From the NCBI GenBank assembly GCA_030998225.1, contig JAPYXD010000459.1, positions 3,100,001-3,164,000 on the forward strand: a stretch of DNA of 64,000 nt. The letters are read 5' to 3'. This document shows positions 23,195 to 33,790 of the stretch, one piece after another. The notes beneath the pieces were generated by a model. That model ran no database searches and was not told the DNA's origin. It worked only from the letters and a program-made list of their open reading frames with translations. The stretch comes from Diplolepis rosae. Lineage: Eukaryota; Arthropoda; Insecta; Hymenoptera; Diplolepididae. Position 1 is the first letter of the stretch, and each line of letters begins with the position of its first letter. Both the position numbers and the translations under genes were made by a program.

Positions 23195-24290
23195 GAAATT
23201 CTTCTACGAATTCGGGCGAGAAACCGTGCTCGAGTTCGAGGATTGGATAATTAGTAGGTTCGTATGGCGTTGGTAAGGGTGCTAAGTAGATGCGTTGCCG
23301 GGTATTGGTACCAAGATAAATAGAATCGGCTGCGTGGTCATGTATCACATGATGTTTTTTTAGCCAAGGGCGACCGAAAACCAATTCTGCCCGTAACTCG
23401 GGACTAACGTTAAAAATTGCGGAATACGAACTACCGTGAATCTGTGGTGAAAGCTCGAGAGTTCCTTCGAGTTGCATGGTGGCGCCTATGGCACCAAGTT
23501 GTGCGTAGGGGGGACCGCCTGAATCTTTGAACGCGCTGGGATTGGCCTGGGCGGGAGGCGCGTTTGCTTTTTCCGCCCGAGCTCGCCAGTTTCCCTGGTT
23601 GGCGTTAGGATCTGGACGTAAGACTGGGCAGTGTGCATGATAGTGCCTTTCGGGGCAGTAGTGACACTGTGGGAGCGTACGACGCGGAGCTTGAGGTGGG
23701 AATTCGGGGTTATTGTTCTCAGGTGAAGCCGGAGTGGTGGGAAGCTTGGTTCTGGCACCATCTCGGGCATCCCTCCGCGGTGTTTCTTCGGCTTCATCAG
23801 CCTCTGCTTGGATAGCGCACTCTAAGAGGTCACTAAATGACTCGATATGGGCTGCACGGAGGACCTTTCTGAGTGATGGGCGCAAGGATTCCAGAAGCAA
23901 TGACAAGGTGCTGGCTTCTGGCATTTCCGGTTGAAGGCGTAATGCCAACAGATATTTTTGTTGCAGAAAAACTCCCACCGATTCTTTTTCTTGTTGCTTG
24001 GAGGAATAGAGTTTTGCGTGGAAGCGCATAAGAGTCGTAGTTCCCGCGAAACGTTGTATCAGCATGTCACGGAATTTTGCCCATGGTAGGTTGAGACTTT
24101 TATAAACCTCCCACCATTTTGAAGCAGGTTCTTTGAGGGACTTATTGATCATGCGAGTCCACTGAGAGGGGTCGATCGCGGCCTGCGTGAAGAATTCCTC
24201 GCATTCGTTGAGAAACGCATTCGGATCCTCATGGTCAAAACCCGTGAAGGTGGGAAGAGGTACTTTTGGGGTCCTCAGGGCACGAATCAA
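23118..24290 (-). CDS. gag: Gag capsid/nucleocapsid and partial protease of element III
   Basis: This is one open frame of 390 residues. The N-terminal half has the Retrotrans_gag signature (FTGFDHEDPNAFLNECEEFF, SKWWEVYKSL, FRDMLIQRF). A single, slightly short zinc knuckle (CHYCPERHYHAHC, CX2CX3HX4C) follows. The C-terminal part resembles the distal half of a retroviral-type protease (LVFGRPWLKKHHVIHD). I see no hydrophobic-D-T/S-G active site in the expected place upstream; the only DSG (KDSGG) is not in a protease-like context. The protease catalytic half therefore seems to be missing. Confidence 0.75.
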   Translation of the reverse strand: MIRALRTPKVPLPTFTGFDHEDPNAFLNECEEFFTQAAIDPSQWTRMINKSLKEPASKWWEVYKSLNLPWAKFRDMLIQRFAGTTTLMRFHAKLYSSKQQEKESVGVFLQQKYLLALRLQPEMPEASTLSLLLESLRPSLRKVLRAAHIESFSDLLECAIQAEADEAEETPRRDARDGARTKLPTTPASPENNNPEFPPQAPRRTLPQCHYCPERHYHAHCPVLRPDPNANQGNWRARAEKANAPPAQANPSAFKDSGGPPYAQLGAIGATMQLEGTLELSPQIHGSSYSAIFNVSPELRAELVFGRPWLKKHHVIHDHAADSIYLGTNTRQRIYLAPLPTPYEPTNYPILELEHGFSPEFVEEFLDIIRTHAPIFYNGNRFEANHHRRA

Positions 24291-24361
24291 AAGGCGCTAG
24301 TCCGTTAAGGACTGGTTTTGCATTTGCGATGCAAAACTTGGCGCAGCCACGAAATGATTTT

Positions 24362-25054
24362 CTAGAGCCGTAAATTGGAGAAGTTAACCAGGGCTCTGCT
24401 TATTCGGAAAAGCACATTTCTGGAACAGTCCCAAACTTTGAGACTCGCCAATATGTGGTTAGGGCAAAGGCACGAAATATTGTGGAGCCGAAGTGGGAAC
24501 CTGGTCATATGCAGCAGGAAACTGCTGAGCCGGTGTCGGTACATGGGGGACCTGGATTGGAATTTGCGTAATGGACGCGGGAGCCCGTGACACCGCTGCA
24601 GGGGCCCGCGAAACGAGCCCAGAACTCGGTGAAAATGAGATAGGGGCTTGTGGTACGTACTCAGGAATACGTGGACCGGTCGCAGCAAGATGTGGAACCG
24701 AAACCGGAATTTGCGGAACGTTTGTAGCTTGAAAGCTGGGCCCAGGGGTTGGGTCCAGCAACGGAGATTCATCACGATTTGATCCATTACGGAAGGCTCT
24801 CGAGGACTGACCTGAGAAGTGTTGTCGATTCTTTGATTGGATTGCGGAGCTGGAGCGATAACCTGATTTTCCGGCGTTAGGATTGAATTGGCTGTCGCAT
24901 GAAACAGTCTTAAAGCGTTTGTGCGCGAGCGTGTTTTCATAAATTCTACTCTTCCTGGGGAAGAACGACTACGCCTTTGAGGACTTGGGGAGCGGCAAGG
25001 CAGCGGAGAGTTATCACTCTCAATATTTTCTTCTGGGAAATTGTTGGGCGCCAC
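24362..25054 (-). pseudogene. gag: N-terminal Gag region of element III, proline-rich, frameshifted
   Basis: The frame starts with Asn/Ser/Pro-rich sequence; a likely start is the ATG of MKTRSRTNALRLF rather than the GTG at 25052-25054. After about 90 residues it loses protein-like character, while a second frame (24459-24761) continues as Pro-rich repeats (VPQIPVSVPH, VPQAPISF). The GTG that opens the frame falls in the primer-site-like sequence described separately, so it is not credible as a start. Confidence 0.6.
25043..25053 (-). promoter_or_regulatory. Lysine-type primer-binding-site-like sequence
   Basis: The minus strand reads TGGCGCCCAAC, the first 11 bases of the classical retroelement PBS complementary to tRNA-Lys. 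It lies about 500 bp from the inner edge of the direct repeat, not beside it. This raises the possibility that the true 5' LTR extends from 26573 to about 25054 and that the other LTR copy is truncated. Confidence 0.45.
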
Positions 25055-25341
25055 CGGGTTTTCTTGGTTAAACCCGGAACCAAGGAGACGTCGCGAACTA
25101 GATCCGCGAGGTCTGCCAAATTGTTAACCCTGAGCTTTATGGGTTTGTTCGCTCTGGGGCTACGGCGTTAAATAGGCTTCCGAACTAGATTACGCGGCCG
25201 AGGAAGGGCCAGGATTGAGAGGGATTAAAGAGAGATGCGTTTATTAATCACGATCGCGAAGATAACTAGGCCGATGGAAATCATACGCGATCAAGATTCC
25301 GAAAATGACTTTGGCGCGTAGCGCGGGATCCAAGCGCTAAA

Positions 25342-25528
25342 TCGACGGTCGTGGCCTCGCAGAGTCCGACGCCCGTCGAGTAGCCAGGAATTCGAAGCGC
25401 GTTGGAGAAAGGAGCGCGGCGAACGAGCGCTAGATCAATGGTCGTGGCCCAGCAGGGCCCACGCCCAATCGACCGTGAGGGCAACGCAAAGCGACGGTTA
25501 TGGCCCTTAAAGGTCCGACACCCGTCGA
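25342..25528. repeat. Three imperfect hairpin repeats near the element III 5' LTR
   Basis: Three units of about 40 bp (25342-25379, 25433-25473, 25491-25528) each begin with a CGACGG-like arm followed by TGGCC and end with a CCGTCGA-like arm. Each folds into an imperfect hairpin. They lie in a GC-rich block just inside the LTR boundary and may be leader or U5 structure. Confidence 0.55.
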
Positions 25529-25549
25529 CTTACCCGCCGCCCTCTTGAC

Positions 25550-26573
25550 ACCCGTTGAGTACGGATCACGAGTTCGACCGAATTACGCACTGCACTACGC
25601 GACGCGACACGACACACCACTAGTCGGAAGCAGTACAATCCTGGAGGCGACAACTGGATCAGGCTCAGGAGTCGGGAAGGATCTTGATGAGAGGCTGGAG
25701 ATGTCCGGGATCCGCAGGAACGCTGGTCTCGTCGCTCGTGCTTGTAGGAGGAAGGAACTCAAAAGAAAACCACTGGGTTTAAAAGAACTCAACTTTAATT
25801 ATTAGCAGATGTCGTAAAATCAATTTTGCTGTACTAGGTCTCGATCGAGGATCGACTGACTCTCTCTTGACGATTTTCTATATCGGATCGATTTCCTCCT
25901 CCTCGAGTTTCGAGTTGAGGCATCCGATTGGTCGGACGTGTCAACGTCGTCATAGCAACGACCAATGCTCGTTGCTCGAAACCCGAGGCGGGGAGTCTTT
26001 ACTGGTTAAATCCAGCTCAAGGAAATTCTCCGAATTCCATTTAAAATATTTGTCTTCAAATAAAATCAATAAAGTACAATATAACTGTTAAATTAATTAA
26101 GTAAAATATATGAATAAAAGTAAAATATGATAATATTAATGCATTTTTCAAAGGAATCCCCAAGCTAAAGCAGATTTTTATTTTAGTTTCAAAATAAATA
26201 TATTAAATTTTAATTTTGTAAAATTAATTAAGCTTAAATTAAAAATCCAAACCTAAGTATTGTTGGATATCAATCTTTAATTTCCACGCTTTAAATAATT
26301 TGCAACTTATTTAAAAACGAAGAAATTTAAGGAATGACTGTCTTGAAGCGCTTTCAATCAAAAGAAAAGGGGAAAAACGAAAGGAGGAGATAAGTAAAGA
26401 AGGAGAGTGCGCTCAAGCGAACGAAGGAGACAAGGAGAAGGAAGAAGGCGCGCAAGGAGAAAGCGCTAGCTGGCTACCAACAATACCGTCTGGCTATGTT
26501 AGCCGTCGACGGAGTTCCTAGAATTAAAAGGAGCAAGCGACGGTCGTAGTAAATGCCAAAATGTTTTATATCA
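25550..26573 (-). repeat. 5' LTR of element III
   Basis: This is a direct repeat of 19027-20047 with about 1.5% divergence. On the minus strand it starts TGATATAAAAC. The inner boundary is where similarity to the other copy ends and may not be the biological end. Confidence 0.8.
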
Positions 26574-27285
26574 AAGCTTAAGCTTTTTATTTATTTTTAA
26601 ATATATTTTCAGTTATATGGGGATAACATACAAAAAAGTTTGTTCAGGGTCTCAAGAATTCTTCATGCGTATCCACAGTATATATTTTACGAAGTTTAAT
26701 GTGTTCTTTTTTTTATTTTGTATTAATTAATTTATGCAAAATGTGTATTTTATGTCCTAGAATCATTTTAGGAACATTTTTTCATTTCATATTGTTCAGA
26801 AACTTAATTATTTAAATTTTTTTAAATATTTGTCTATTAGTATAATGCTTTTGTAGAGCGTGCCGCGTGCAGCGCCGCTCTGGTGAGAAAACTATAATCA
26901 CTAAGGGAATCAAGTTCTCGCCGTTGCAGGCAGGGAATCGGATAGGGCTGTTTTTAACTCACAAGTGACAGAGTTAGATTTACTTTGATTTTACTATGAG
27001 ATTTACGAAACGCTCAGTAATTCCGACATTTCTTTTCAGCTATGTTAACAGTTTTTACTGTTACATTTAGTTAAAATTTTTTACTGTTCCCGGTTGGTAA
27101 ATTTTGCCTTTCATTTTTCTGCGTGTAGTTTTAGTTCAATCGAAAAATGTTATTAGTTATATAATTAATAGAGATTTATAAGCACTATCTGAAACCAATA
27201 TTATAATTTCTTATTTGATTTCAGCTGAGTTTGTCTCTGTTCGTGTTCACAGTGTTTGCGTTTCTTAGTTTTCGATAAATCTGCA
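26574..27285. other. AT-rich sequence with one dispersed repeat
   Basis: No gene is seen. The only notable item is the dispersed repeat at 26848-26954. Confidence 0.6.
26848..26954. repeat. Dispersed repeat, inverted copy at 48936-49062
   Basis: A GC-richer block (including gtagagcgtgccgcgtgcag and tctcgccgttgcaggcaggg) recurs in reverse complement at 48936-49062 with few changes and a small length difference. It is probably the end of a transposon family not otherwise recognised. Confidence 0.75.
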
Positions 27286-27535
27286 CACGGAAAAAAAAAT
27301 CGCTTAAAATTTGAGATCTTGTAAAAAATTCTTAGACATAGAGTTTCATAAGACGCAGTCACAGAAAATTTCACTGCATTTTAATTAAATATCACAAGGA
27401 GTTTATTAAATTATAGAACAAAATTAAGCACTATTTAATTAAAGTCACTGATATTTTCTGCGACTGCATCTTATAAAACTCTATATGTCCATGAGTCTTC
27501 GACAATACTTTTAATTTTAAGCAATGAAAAAATAC
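27286..27535. mobile_element. Hairpin MITE with ACACGGAAAAA-type end
   Basis: It begins acacggaaaaaaaaatcgct, closely resembling the end of the element at 38942-39770. The two halves are imperfect inverted copies; the best section pairs 27340-27386 with 27445-27490 (atagagtttcataagacgca and its complement). The right end is degraded. Confidence 0.6.
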
Positions 27536-27839
27536 TGTTAGAATTCAGTTGATAAACTAACAGAAGATTAAGATGTAAAATGTCGAAAGAACGGAATCGA
27601 TCCGATTCCTTAGTTTTAATTACGTTAACATATTATAATTTTTTACTTGGACTACGGTTTTTCTACAACATTTTTTTTTATATGCAACTTTTTATAACTA
27701 AATAAGAGATTTAAAATTTATAAATTGTTTCAGAATATTGTAGCGAGTTAAAATTTGGAGCCCAATGAAATCGAAACCTGATTAAAACGTTTCTGCGGAT
27801 AACGGTTGTCATTTCCAGTAATTTTTTAATTTTAATTTA

Positions 27840-28340
27840 AACATTTTCAAACAGTTTTACTTGTGAGTATTCGTATTCTGCCCCATCAATCATTTCAATT
27901 TTCAGTTCGAAATAATGATTTTGAAATAATAATAATATTATTAAAACACCCCCACTTCTTTGCTTAGATTTCACGCTCTCAGTTGTCGAGTCGAAATCAG
28001 AAATTGTGTTTTCCTCAACTCCGTGCAAAGGATGTCGCGAAACAGACGCCAAATTAAAAATTACGATTTATATCATCAAAAAAATTACACTTATTTTCTA
28101 GATATTTTGAAAAAGATTGACCTGAAATAAATATCTGAAAGATTTTGTGAAATTTTAAGATCATTTAAACACTTAAAAATAATCTTTTAGTGGAATTTAA
28201 AGTCAATAGATGTTTCAAGATTCACAAAAAGACATCGACTTCAGTATTTTATACCTTTATTCATCGGGTACTTTAATTTAAAAATTATGTGGAAAATCTT
28301 TTATAATAAGATATGATTCAACATGAAATACAAGTTTAAA
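27840..28340. repeat. Fragment of the hAT-like foldback family
   Basis: This stretch matches, in reverse complement, 47360-47760, and its left part resembles the outer arms of the large foldback at 51780-57962 (shared blocks such as gatttcacgct and acaaattt-rich sequence). No coding potential is seen. Confidence 0.6.
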
Positions 28341-28444
28341 AAATGAAGGGTTTAAATATTTAAACGATACATAAACTATATATATCTAAATTAACGTACG
28401 CACGAAATTTCCCAGGTCAATTTCGATATACAGGAGTGATCCAG

Positions 28445-28776
28445 AGTCGAAATCTCGAGCAAGTTTCACGTTTTTAGGTACTGCTTACCTCCTGCTTCTT
28501 CTCACTTACCACTGCTTTGATACTTTTCAAAATATTTAGAACCTGAATTAATCCTTATTCGTTACGCTGTTCAAAACAGAAGCAAACTCAATGTAATTTT
28601 TCCCCCTGAAAAACTTCTCAAACTTGGACAAATTGCCTTTTTCAACACAGTTCGACTTAAACAAGGGGCTAGTTTCAGGTTCTAAATACATTGAAGAGTA
28701 TCAAAGCAGTGGTAAATGAGAAGAAGCAGGAAGTAAGCAGTACCTAAAAACGTGAAACTTGCTCGAGATTTCGACT
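28445..28776. mobile_element. 332-bp foldback element with about 100-bp arms
   Basis: The left arm (28445-28550) and right arm (28672-28776) are near-perfect inverted repeats, starting agtcgaaatctcgagc and ending in its complement, with only a few mismatches over the first 76 bp. The flanks carry a similar sequence in direct orientation (caatttcgatatacagg near 28418 and caatttcgatgtatagg near 28818), which could be a duplication around the insertion. Confidence 0.75.
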
Positions 28777-29087
28777 TTCGACTCGGGATTAAAAGATATG
28801 ATTATTCAGAAACACAACAATTTCGATGTATAGGTGTGACTAAACGATTTGAGTATTTAAAAAAACGAAAACTATTTCCTCCAATAAAATACTTTGAAAA
28901 TTTGTTTATGATACGTAGCATCTTTTATATGACAATTTCGGTAAATACATGTGAATTAAAGGTTTGATAATTTTAAAAAGCAAATTAATTATAACTTAAT
29001 TCACATAAAATTTTAAACCTTGAATTTTTTTGGTATGATTCTAATTCAACAAAACTTTACTTTTTAGAATATAATGTGAAATCTGTA

Positions 29088-29198
29088 ATATTTATTTTGG
29101 CTTGGGGTCAGTTTAGTTTCTAATTATGTATGTCGTAGAGGACATAAACATTAGGAAGGCAAACGTTTCGGCCACAAATGGGGGCCCTCTTCAGTGCC
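29088..29198 (-). repeat. Penelope-like-element terminal fragment, copy 1
   Basis: This block, running from tttattttggcttggggtca to the 41-bp hammerhead-like motif, recurs in reverse complement at 34247-34330. The pair brackets the cluster of related repeats between them. Confidence 0.55.
29158..29198 (-). ncRNA. Hammerhead-ribozyme-like core motif, copy 1
   Basis: The minus strand reads CUGAAGA, then 18 bases able to form a short stem, then GAAACG, bounded by GGCA and UGCC. CUGANGA and GAAA are the two invariant boxes of the hammerhead ribozyme, and such motifs occur in Penelope-like elements. The cleavage triplet and a convincing stem I/III were not identified, so activity is unproven. Confidence 0.4.
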
Positions 29199-29327
29199 AA
29201 TTAGCTTAATTGTAACCTTTAAATATTTATCAACTAAGACATGCAACCTAATATTTATTGTATTTTTTGTTTTTTTTTTGTTTTTTTCTTTGCTTATTAA
29301 ATAGAAAATGATATCAGACTTCGTTTA

Positions 29328-30720
29328 TCTCGCGTATTACCGCTTTATTCAGGTCAGTGTCTAAGGAGCCTACGTGTTAATTATTATTTTTGGGCCACTG
29401 TATAAAAGTCTTATACTCCTAAGTATTCGCGCATTACTTGGCCACTCTTTTCAGTTCAGACTTCGTTGAACTCGCGTATTATGCGGCCACATATAGTATG
29501 TATTCATATCAGTCCTGAGGTCCATTGAACTCGCGCAGTACTTGGCTACCTTACTTAAGGAGGTTGCGTAGTAGAATGAAAATGATTAAAAACTTTTGAA
29601 ACTTTCACAATCCACTGATTAATATTAAAGGAAAATTACGTACAAATTTTAAAAGGATTGACAATGCAGTTTTCGAGAAAATCGATGTCAAAATAGTCCT
29701 CTCATACATGGGCTCTTATGGGAGAAAACTGATGTCCATCAATCTCCCTTCAATATTTTTGTTAAAAATGATCAACTCATTGGAAGCTCGGTTGCAATAT
29801 GAACTTTGAATATTTCTGAATATTTTGAAACAAAAAAAAAATGTGCACTTACGATGTAGTTATTTAGATAATTGAACTTGAAGAAAATATATTCGTTATT
29901 TTGGGGCAAACGGTCAGCCGTCATCAAGAAGTGTGGCAACGCTGCGGTATCTGCTATATTATAATAATAATACAGATTCACAGGATTCATTGTAAATAAA
30001 CAACGTACTTATGAAACATTACATGCCTAATCACTTTTATTTATTAGAACGCTGTACAAACAATCTCATTATAAAAAATATCAAAAATAACTTATTATAA
30101 ACTAAAGAACATTTTTTCAATACTTACAGACTAATCAATGTTCGGTTGATTATAGTGTTTAAGGTTGTATGTAAAAAAATTGATCTCTGGTAGAAGTTTT
30201 AAAAAACGGAGCTGATATTTAAATAGAATAATTATTTATATGCATACAAAAAACCAGTTCAAACAACACGACGTTGCCAAACGTCTTTCGTTATTTCAAA
30301 GAACTTCAACTTGATGGAAATAAACTTTATTTCACATAAAACATGAATTTGCTGGTATTTAATACTAAAACAAGATATTTACACTACACTTTATTGCACA
30401 TCGATACGTAAATAGCGTAAAAAAATCATATAATTTTTTATCTAAGGTTGGTCACACTACCGAACGCCCGTGTATAAGCATAGGCATACCCCTCTCACCG
30501 CCTGCCACACAAGTGATCTATCCAACCTCCTTAAAGTCAGAGTCCGGAAATCTCGCGTATTACTTGGCCACTTTATACAAATTCTTATACTCCTAAGAAT
30601 TCGCGCATTACTTGGTCACTCTTTTCAGGTCAGACTTGGTTGAACTCGCGTATTACGCGGCCACTTATGTATTTATATCAGTCCTGAGGTCCATTTAACT
30701 CGCGCATTACTTGGCGTGTC
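29328..30720. repeat. Minisatellite of CTCGCGYATTAC units, split by a MITE
   Basis: Eight subunits of about 40-60 bp each open with (C/T)TCGCG(T/C)ATTAC, often followed by TTGGCCAC. They group into a higher-order unit of about 165 bp present at 29330-29554 and again at 30541-30710, in direct orientation. The element at 29559-30530 is inserted within one subunit. Confidence 0.7.
29559..30530. mobile_element. TTAA-flanked non-autonomous element, 972 bp
   Basis: It starts GGAGGTTGCG and ends CCAACCTCC, with TTAA on both sides (29555-29558, 30531-30534). The insertion splits a minisatellite subunit, so the ends are well defined. TTAA duplication is typical of piggyBac-like and Kolobok elements. 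No transposase is present. The left part recurs at 48690-48935 and the right part at 60932-61306. Confidence 0.75.
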
Positions 30721-30994
30721 CCTTCGCGGTTTCGAATAACCAGGAAATTAATTTTTGGTGAATTTCCATCTTAGTTGCATTTTACTTTCTATATCCACAA
30801 AAATGTGTATATATTTTACGACATCGGGACCGTATTGAGTGCCTTCCCTTACAGAGTTTTTCGAACATGTGGTAGGGGTCTGCTTTTCTCGGACGCTTGA
30901 GCACATAGAAATCTCAAGTGCCAGGGACATTAAAATAATTTTAAAGTGACATGTTTGATAACATCTCTGCTATTATATTGACCCATAATTCATA
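30721..30994. other. Short unassigned stretch
   Basis: No gene or repeat is recognised apart from the first bases of the family that continues from 30950. Confidence 0.5.
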
Positions 30995-31101
30995 GAATTT
31001 TTTGTTCATTTCTAGTTATTTTGGCATAGGGTCAGATTCTTTTTATTTCCTTCGAATAAAATTTTCACTATTACATATAAAAATATTCAAAAAGAAAGCA
31101 A

Positions 31102-31142
31102 GGCAAACGTTTCGGCCACATATGGGGGCCCTCTTCAGTGCC
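31102..31142 (-). ncRNA. Hammerhead-ribozyme-like core motif, copy 2
   Basis: It has the same layout as copy 1: CUGAAGA, 18 bases, GAAACG, with GGCA and UGCC at the ends. The 18-base part is GGGCCCCCAUAUGUGGCC, which can pair GG with CC and CCA with UGG. Confidence 0.4.
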
Positions 31143-32317
31143 ATAAATTCAAAGATTAATTCAAAATTTCTGTAAAACATTAGAATATAGGAGATAATGA
31201 AATTAAGGATTATCATAGAATTCAAAAACTTATCTCAAAGCTTGCAATTCAAAATGAAGTAGTCCAGTATGCAGCATCACGATTCGAAAAAATATTTAGA
31301 GTTCACTGTGAATAAAAAAACCGGATAACAATTAAACCGGGAAACATAAAAAAAATTCCACACGAACCGACCGCAATTTAAAAAAATTTCTTATTAAAAA
31401 AGGATGCCAAATTGCTTATCAATGGCAGAACGCGAACAAAACCGGATAACAAATAAACCGGGAAACATAAAAAAAAATTTTCCACACGAACCGACCGCAA
31501 TTTAAAAAAATTTTTATTAAAAGAGGATGCCAAATTGCTCATCAATGGCAGAACGCGAACAAGGTTTACATTTTTAAACTTTTCGTGAAGACTTTGTTAC
31601 CGGAGTCTCTCACAGAATGATCTGAACTGTTTTAAAAACCGACTCAAGACATGTGGCTTTGCTGACCGAAAATTTTTTTATATAAGAAATCCTGAGAGGT
31701 TCTTTTGCTCCTTGAGAAGACTATTGTCCTATACCTAGTAAAGAAATTCGAAACGTTTATGGTGATTTTCACGAGTGGAGGAAGGCGTGTATTTTTCAAG
31801 AAACGATTTTTTTATATCAGCTTCACGGACAATCCATTTAACATTGAATTGGCAAGCAAGGCATTACAGAAACATAAATTATTATAATATCTAGACATGT
31901 ACTTTTACTCAATATTATTTGAGTATGTTAAGCAATACATAAAAAAATTGAATGTTGTTTATTACTGCATTCAGATTTATTCTGAGATGTTTTGAAAAAT
32001 ACTACATTTATCTTTAAAAAATAACAAAAATGCAATTTTAGTATTCGTGATATCAAGTATTACATTTTAGGAAGTATTAATAGATTTAGTTTGTTCTGAA
32101 AATGGTCAGAACTATGAGATATTCAACCTTTATACTAAATGTGCCATTTTAAAATTTTAAAGTGACATGTTTGATAACATCTCTGCTATTATATTGACCC
32201 ATAATTCATAGAATTTTTTGTTCATTTCTAGTTATTTTGGCATAGGGTCAGATTCTTTTTATTTCCTTCGAATAAAATTTTCACTATTACATATAAAAAT
32301 ACTCAAAAAGAAAGCAA

Positions 32318-32358
32318 GGCAAACGTTTCGGCCACATATGGGGGCCCTCTTCAGTGCC
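32318..32358 (-). ncRNA. Hammerhead-ribozyme-like core motif, copy 3
   Basis: It is identical to copy 2 over the 41 bp and lies in the central direct duplicate of the palindrome. Confidence 0.4.
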
Positions 32359-33644
32359 ATAAATTCAAAGATTAATTCAAAATTTCTGTAAAACATTAGA
32401 ATATAGGAGATAATGAAATTAAGGATTATCATAGAATTCAAAAACTTATCTCAAAGCTTGCAATTCAAAATGAAGTAGTCCAGTATGCAGCATCACGATT
32501 CGAAAAAATATTTAGAGTTCACTGTGAATAAAAAAACCGGATAACAATTAAACCGGGAAACATAAAAAAATTTCCACACGAACCGACCGCAATTTAAAAA
32601 AATTTATTATTAAAAAAGGATGCAATTTTAAAATGGCACATTTAGTATAAAGGTTGAATATCTCATAGTTCTGACCATTTTCAGAACAAACTAAATCTAT
32701 TAATACTTCCTAAAATGTGATACTTGATATCACGAATACTAAAATTGCATTTTTGTTATTTTTTAAAGATAAATGTAGTATTTTTCAAAACATCTCAGAA
32801 CCAATCTGAATGCAGTAATAAACAACATTCAATTTTTTTTATTTATTGCTTAACATACTCAAATAATATTGAGTAAAAGTACATGTCTAGATATTATAAT
32901 AATTTATGTTTCTGTAATGCCTTGCTTGCCAATTCAATGTTAAATGGATTGTCCGTGAAGCTGATATAAAAAAATCGTTTCTTGAAAAATACACGCCTTC
33001 CTCCACTCGTGAAAATCACCATAAACGTTTCGAATTTCTTTACTAGGTATAGGACAATAGTCTTCTCAAGGAGCAAAAGAACCTCTCAGGATTTCTTATA
33101 TAAAAAAATTTTCGGTCATCAAAGCCACATGTCTTGAGTCGGTTTTTAAAACAGTTCTGATCATTCTGTGAGAGACTCCGGTAACAAAGTCTTCACGAAA
33201 TGTTTAAAAATGTAAACCTTGTTCGCGTTCTGCCATTGATGAGCAATTTGGCATCCTCTTTTAATAAAAATTTTTTTAAATTGCGGTCGGTTCGTGTAGA
33301 AATTTTTTTTTTTTTTTTATGTTTCCCGGTTTATTTGTTATCCGGTTTTGTTCGCGTTCTGCTATTGATAAGCAATTTGGCATCCTTTTTTAATAATAAA
33401 TTTTTTTAAATTGCGGTCGGTTCGTGTGGAAATTTTTTTATGTTTCCCGGTTTAATTGTTATCCGGTTTTTTTATTCACAGTGAACTCTAAATATTTTTT
33501 CGAATCGTGATGCTGCATACTGGACTACTTCATTTTGAATTGCAAGCTTTGAGATAAGTTTTTGAATTCTATGATAATCCTTAATTTCATTATCTCCTAT
33601 ATTCTAATGTTTTACAGAAATTTTGAATTAATCTTTGAATTTAT

Positions 33645-33685
33645 GGCACTGAAGAGGGCCCCCATATGTGGTCGAAACGTTTGCC
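33645..33685 (+). ncRNA. Hammerhead-ribozyme-like core motif, copy 4
   Basis: It lies on the plus strand in the right arm. The second box reads GUCGAAACG instead of GCCGAAACG, a C-to-U change in the second stem II pair that keeps a G-U wobble. Confidence 0.4.
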
Positions 33686-33790
33686 TTGCTTTCTTTTTGA
33701 GTATTTTTATATGTAATAGTGAAAATTTTATTCGAAGGAAATAAAAAGAATCTGACCCTATGCCAAAATAACGAGAAATGAACAAAAAAT

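Larger units (their letters stand above)
19027..26573 (-). mobile_element. Ty3/gypsy element III bounded by near-identical direct repeats
   Basis: About 1.02 kb of sequence at 19027-20047 recurs in the same orientation at 25550-26573, and a gypsy-type gag-pol lies between on the minus strand. This is the layout of an LTR retrotransposon. I count roughly 15 substitutions and one 3-bp indel between the repeats (about 1.5%), so insertion was fairly recent. The coding region is nevertheless broken in several places. No target-site duplication is evident. Confidence 0.85.
30995..33790. mobile_element. 2.8-kb palindromic structure built from Penelope-like repeats
   Basis: The left arm 30995-32150 recurs as reverse complement at 32626-33790 with very few changes. 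The 475-bp centre (32151-32625) is a further direct copy of the outer part of the left arm. Each arm contains one 41-bp hammerhead-like motif and tandem blocks with ccggataaca and ccgaccgcaattt. Internal direct duplications of about 130 bp occur (31320-31430 and 31440-31560). Short open frames of 60 codons recur identically in all arms but show no known domain. Confidence 0.75.

Noticed and set aside
31043..33744. Repeated identical 60-codon open frames as conserved small genes
   Set aside because: Identical because they lie in the palindrome arms and direct duplicate; frames include the hammerhead-like motif and AT-rich non-coding sequence.
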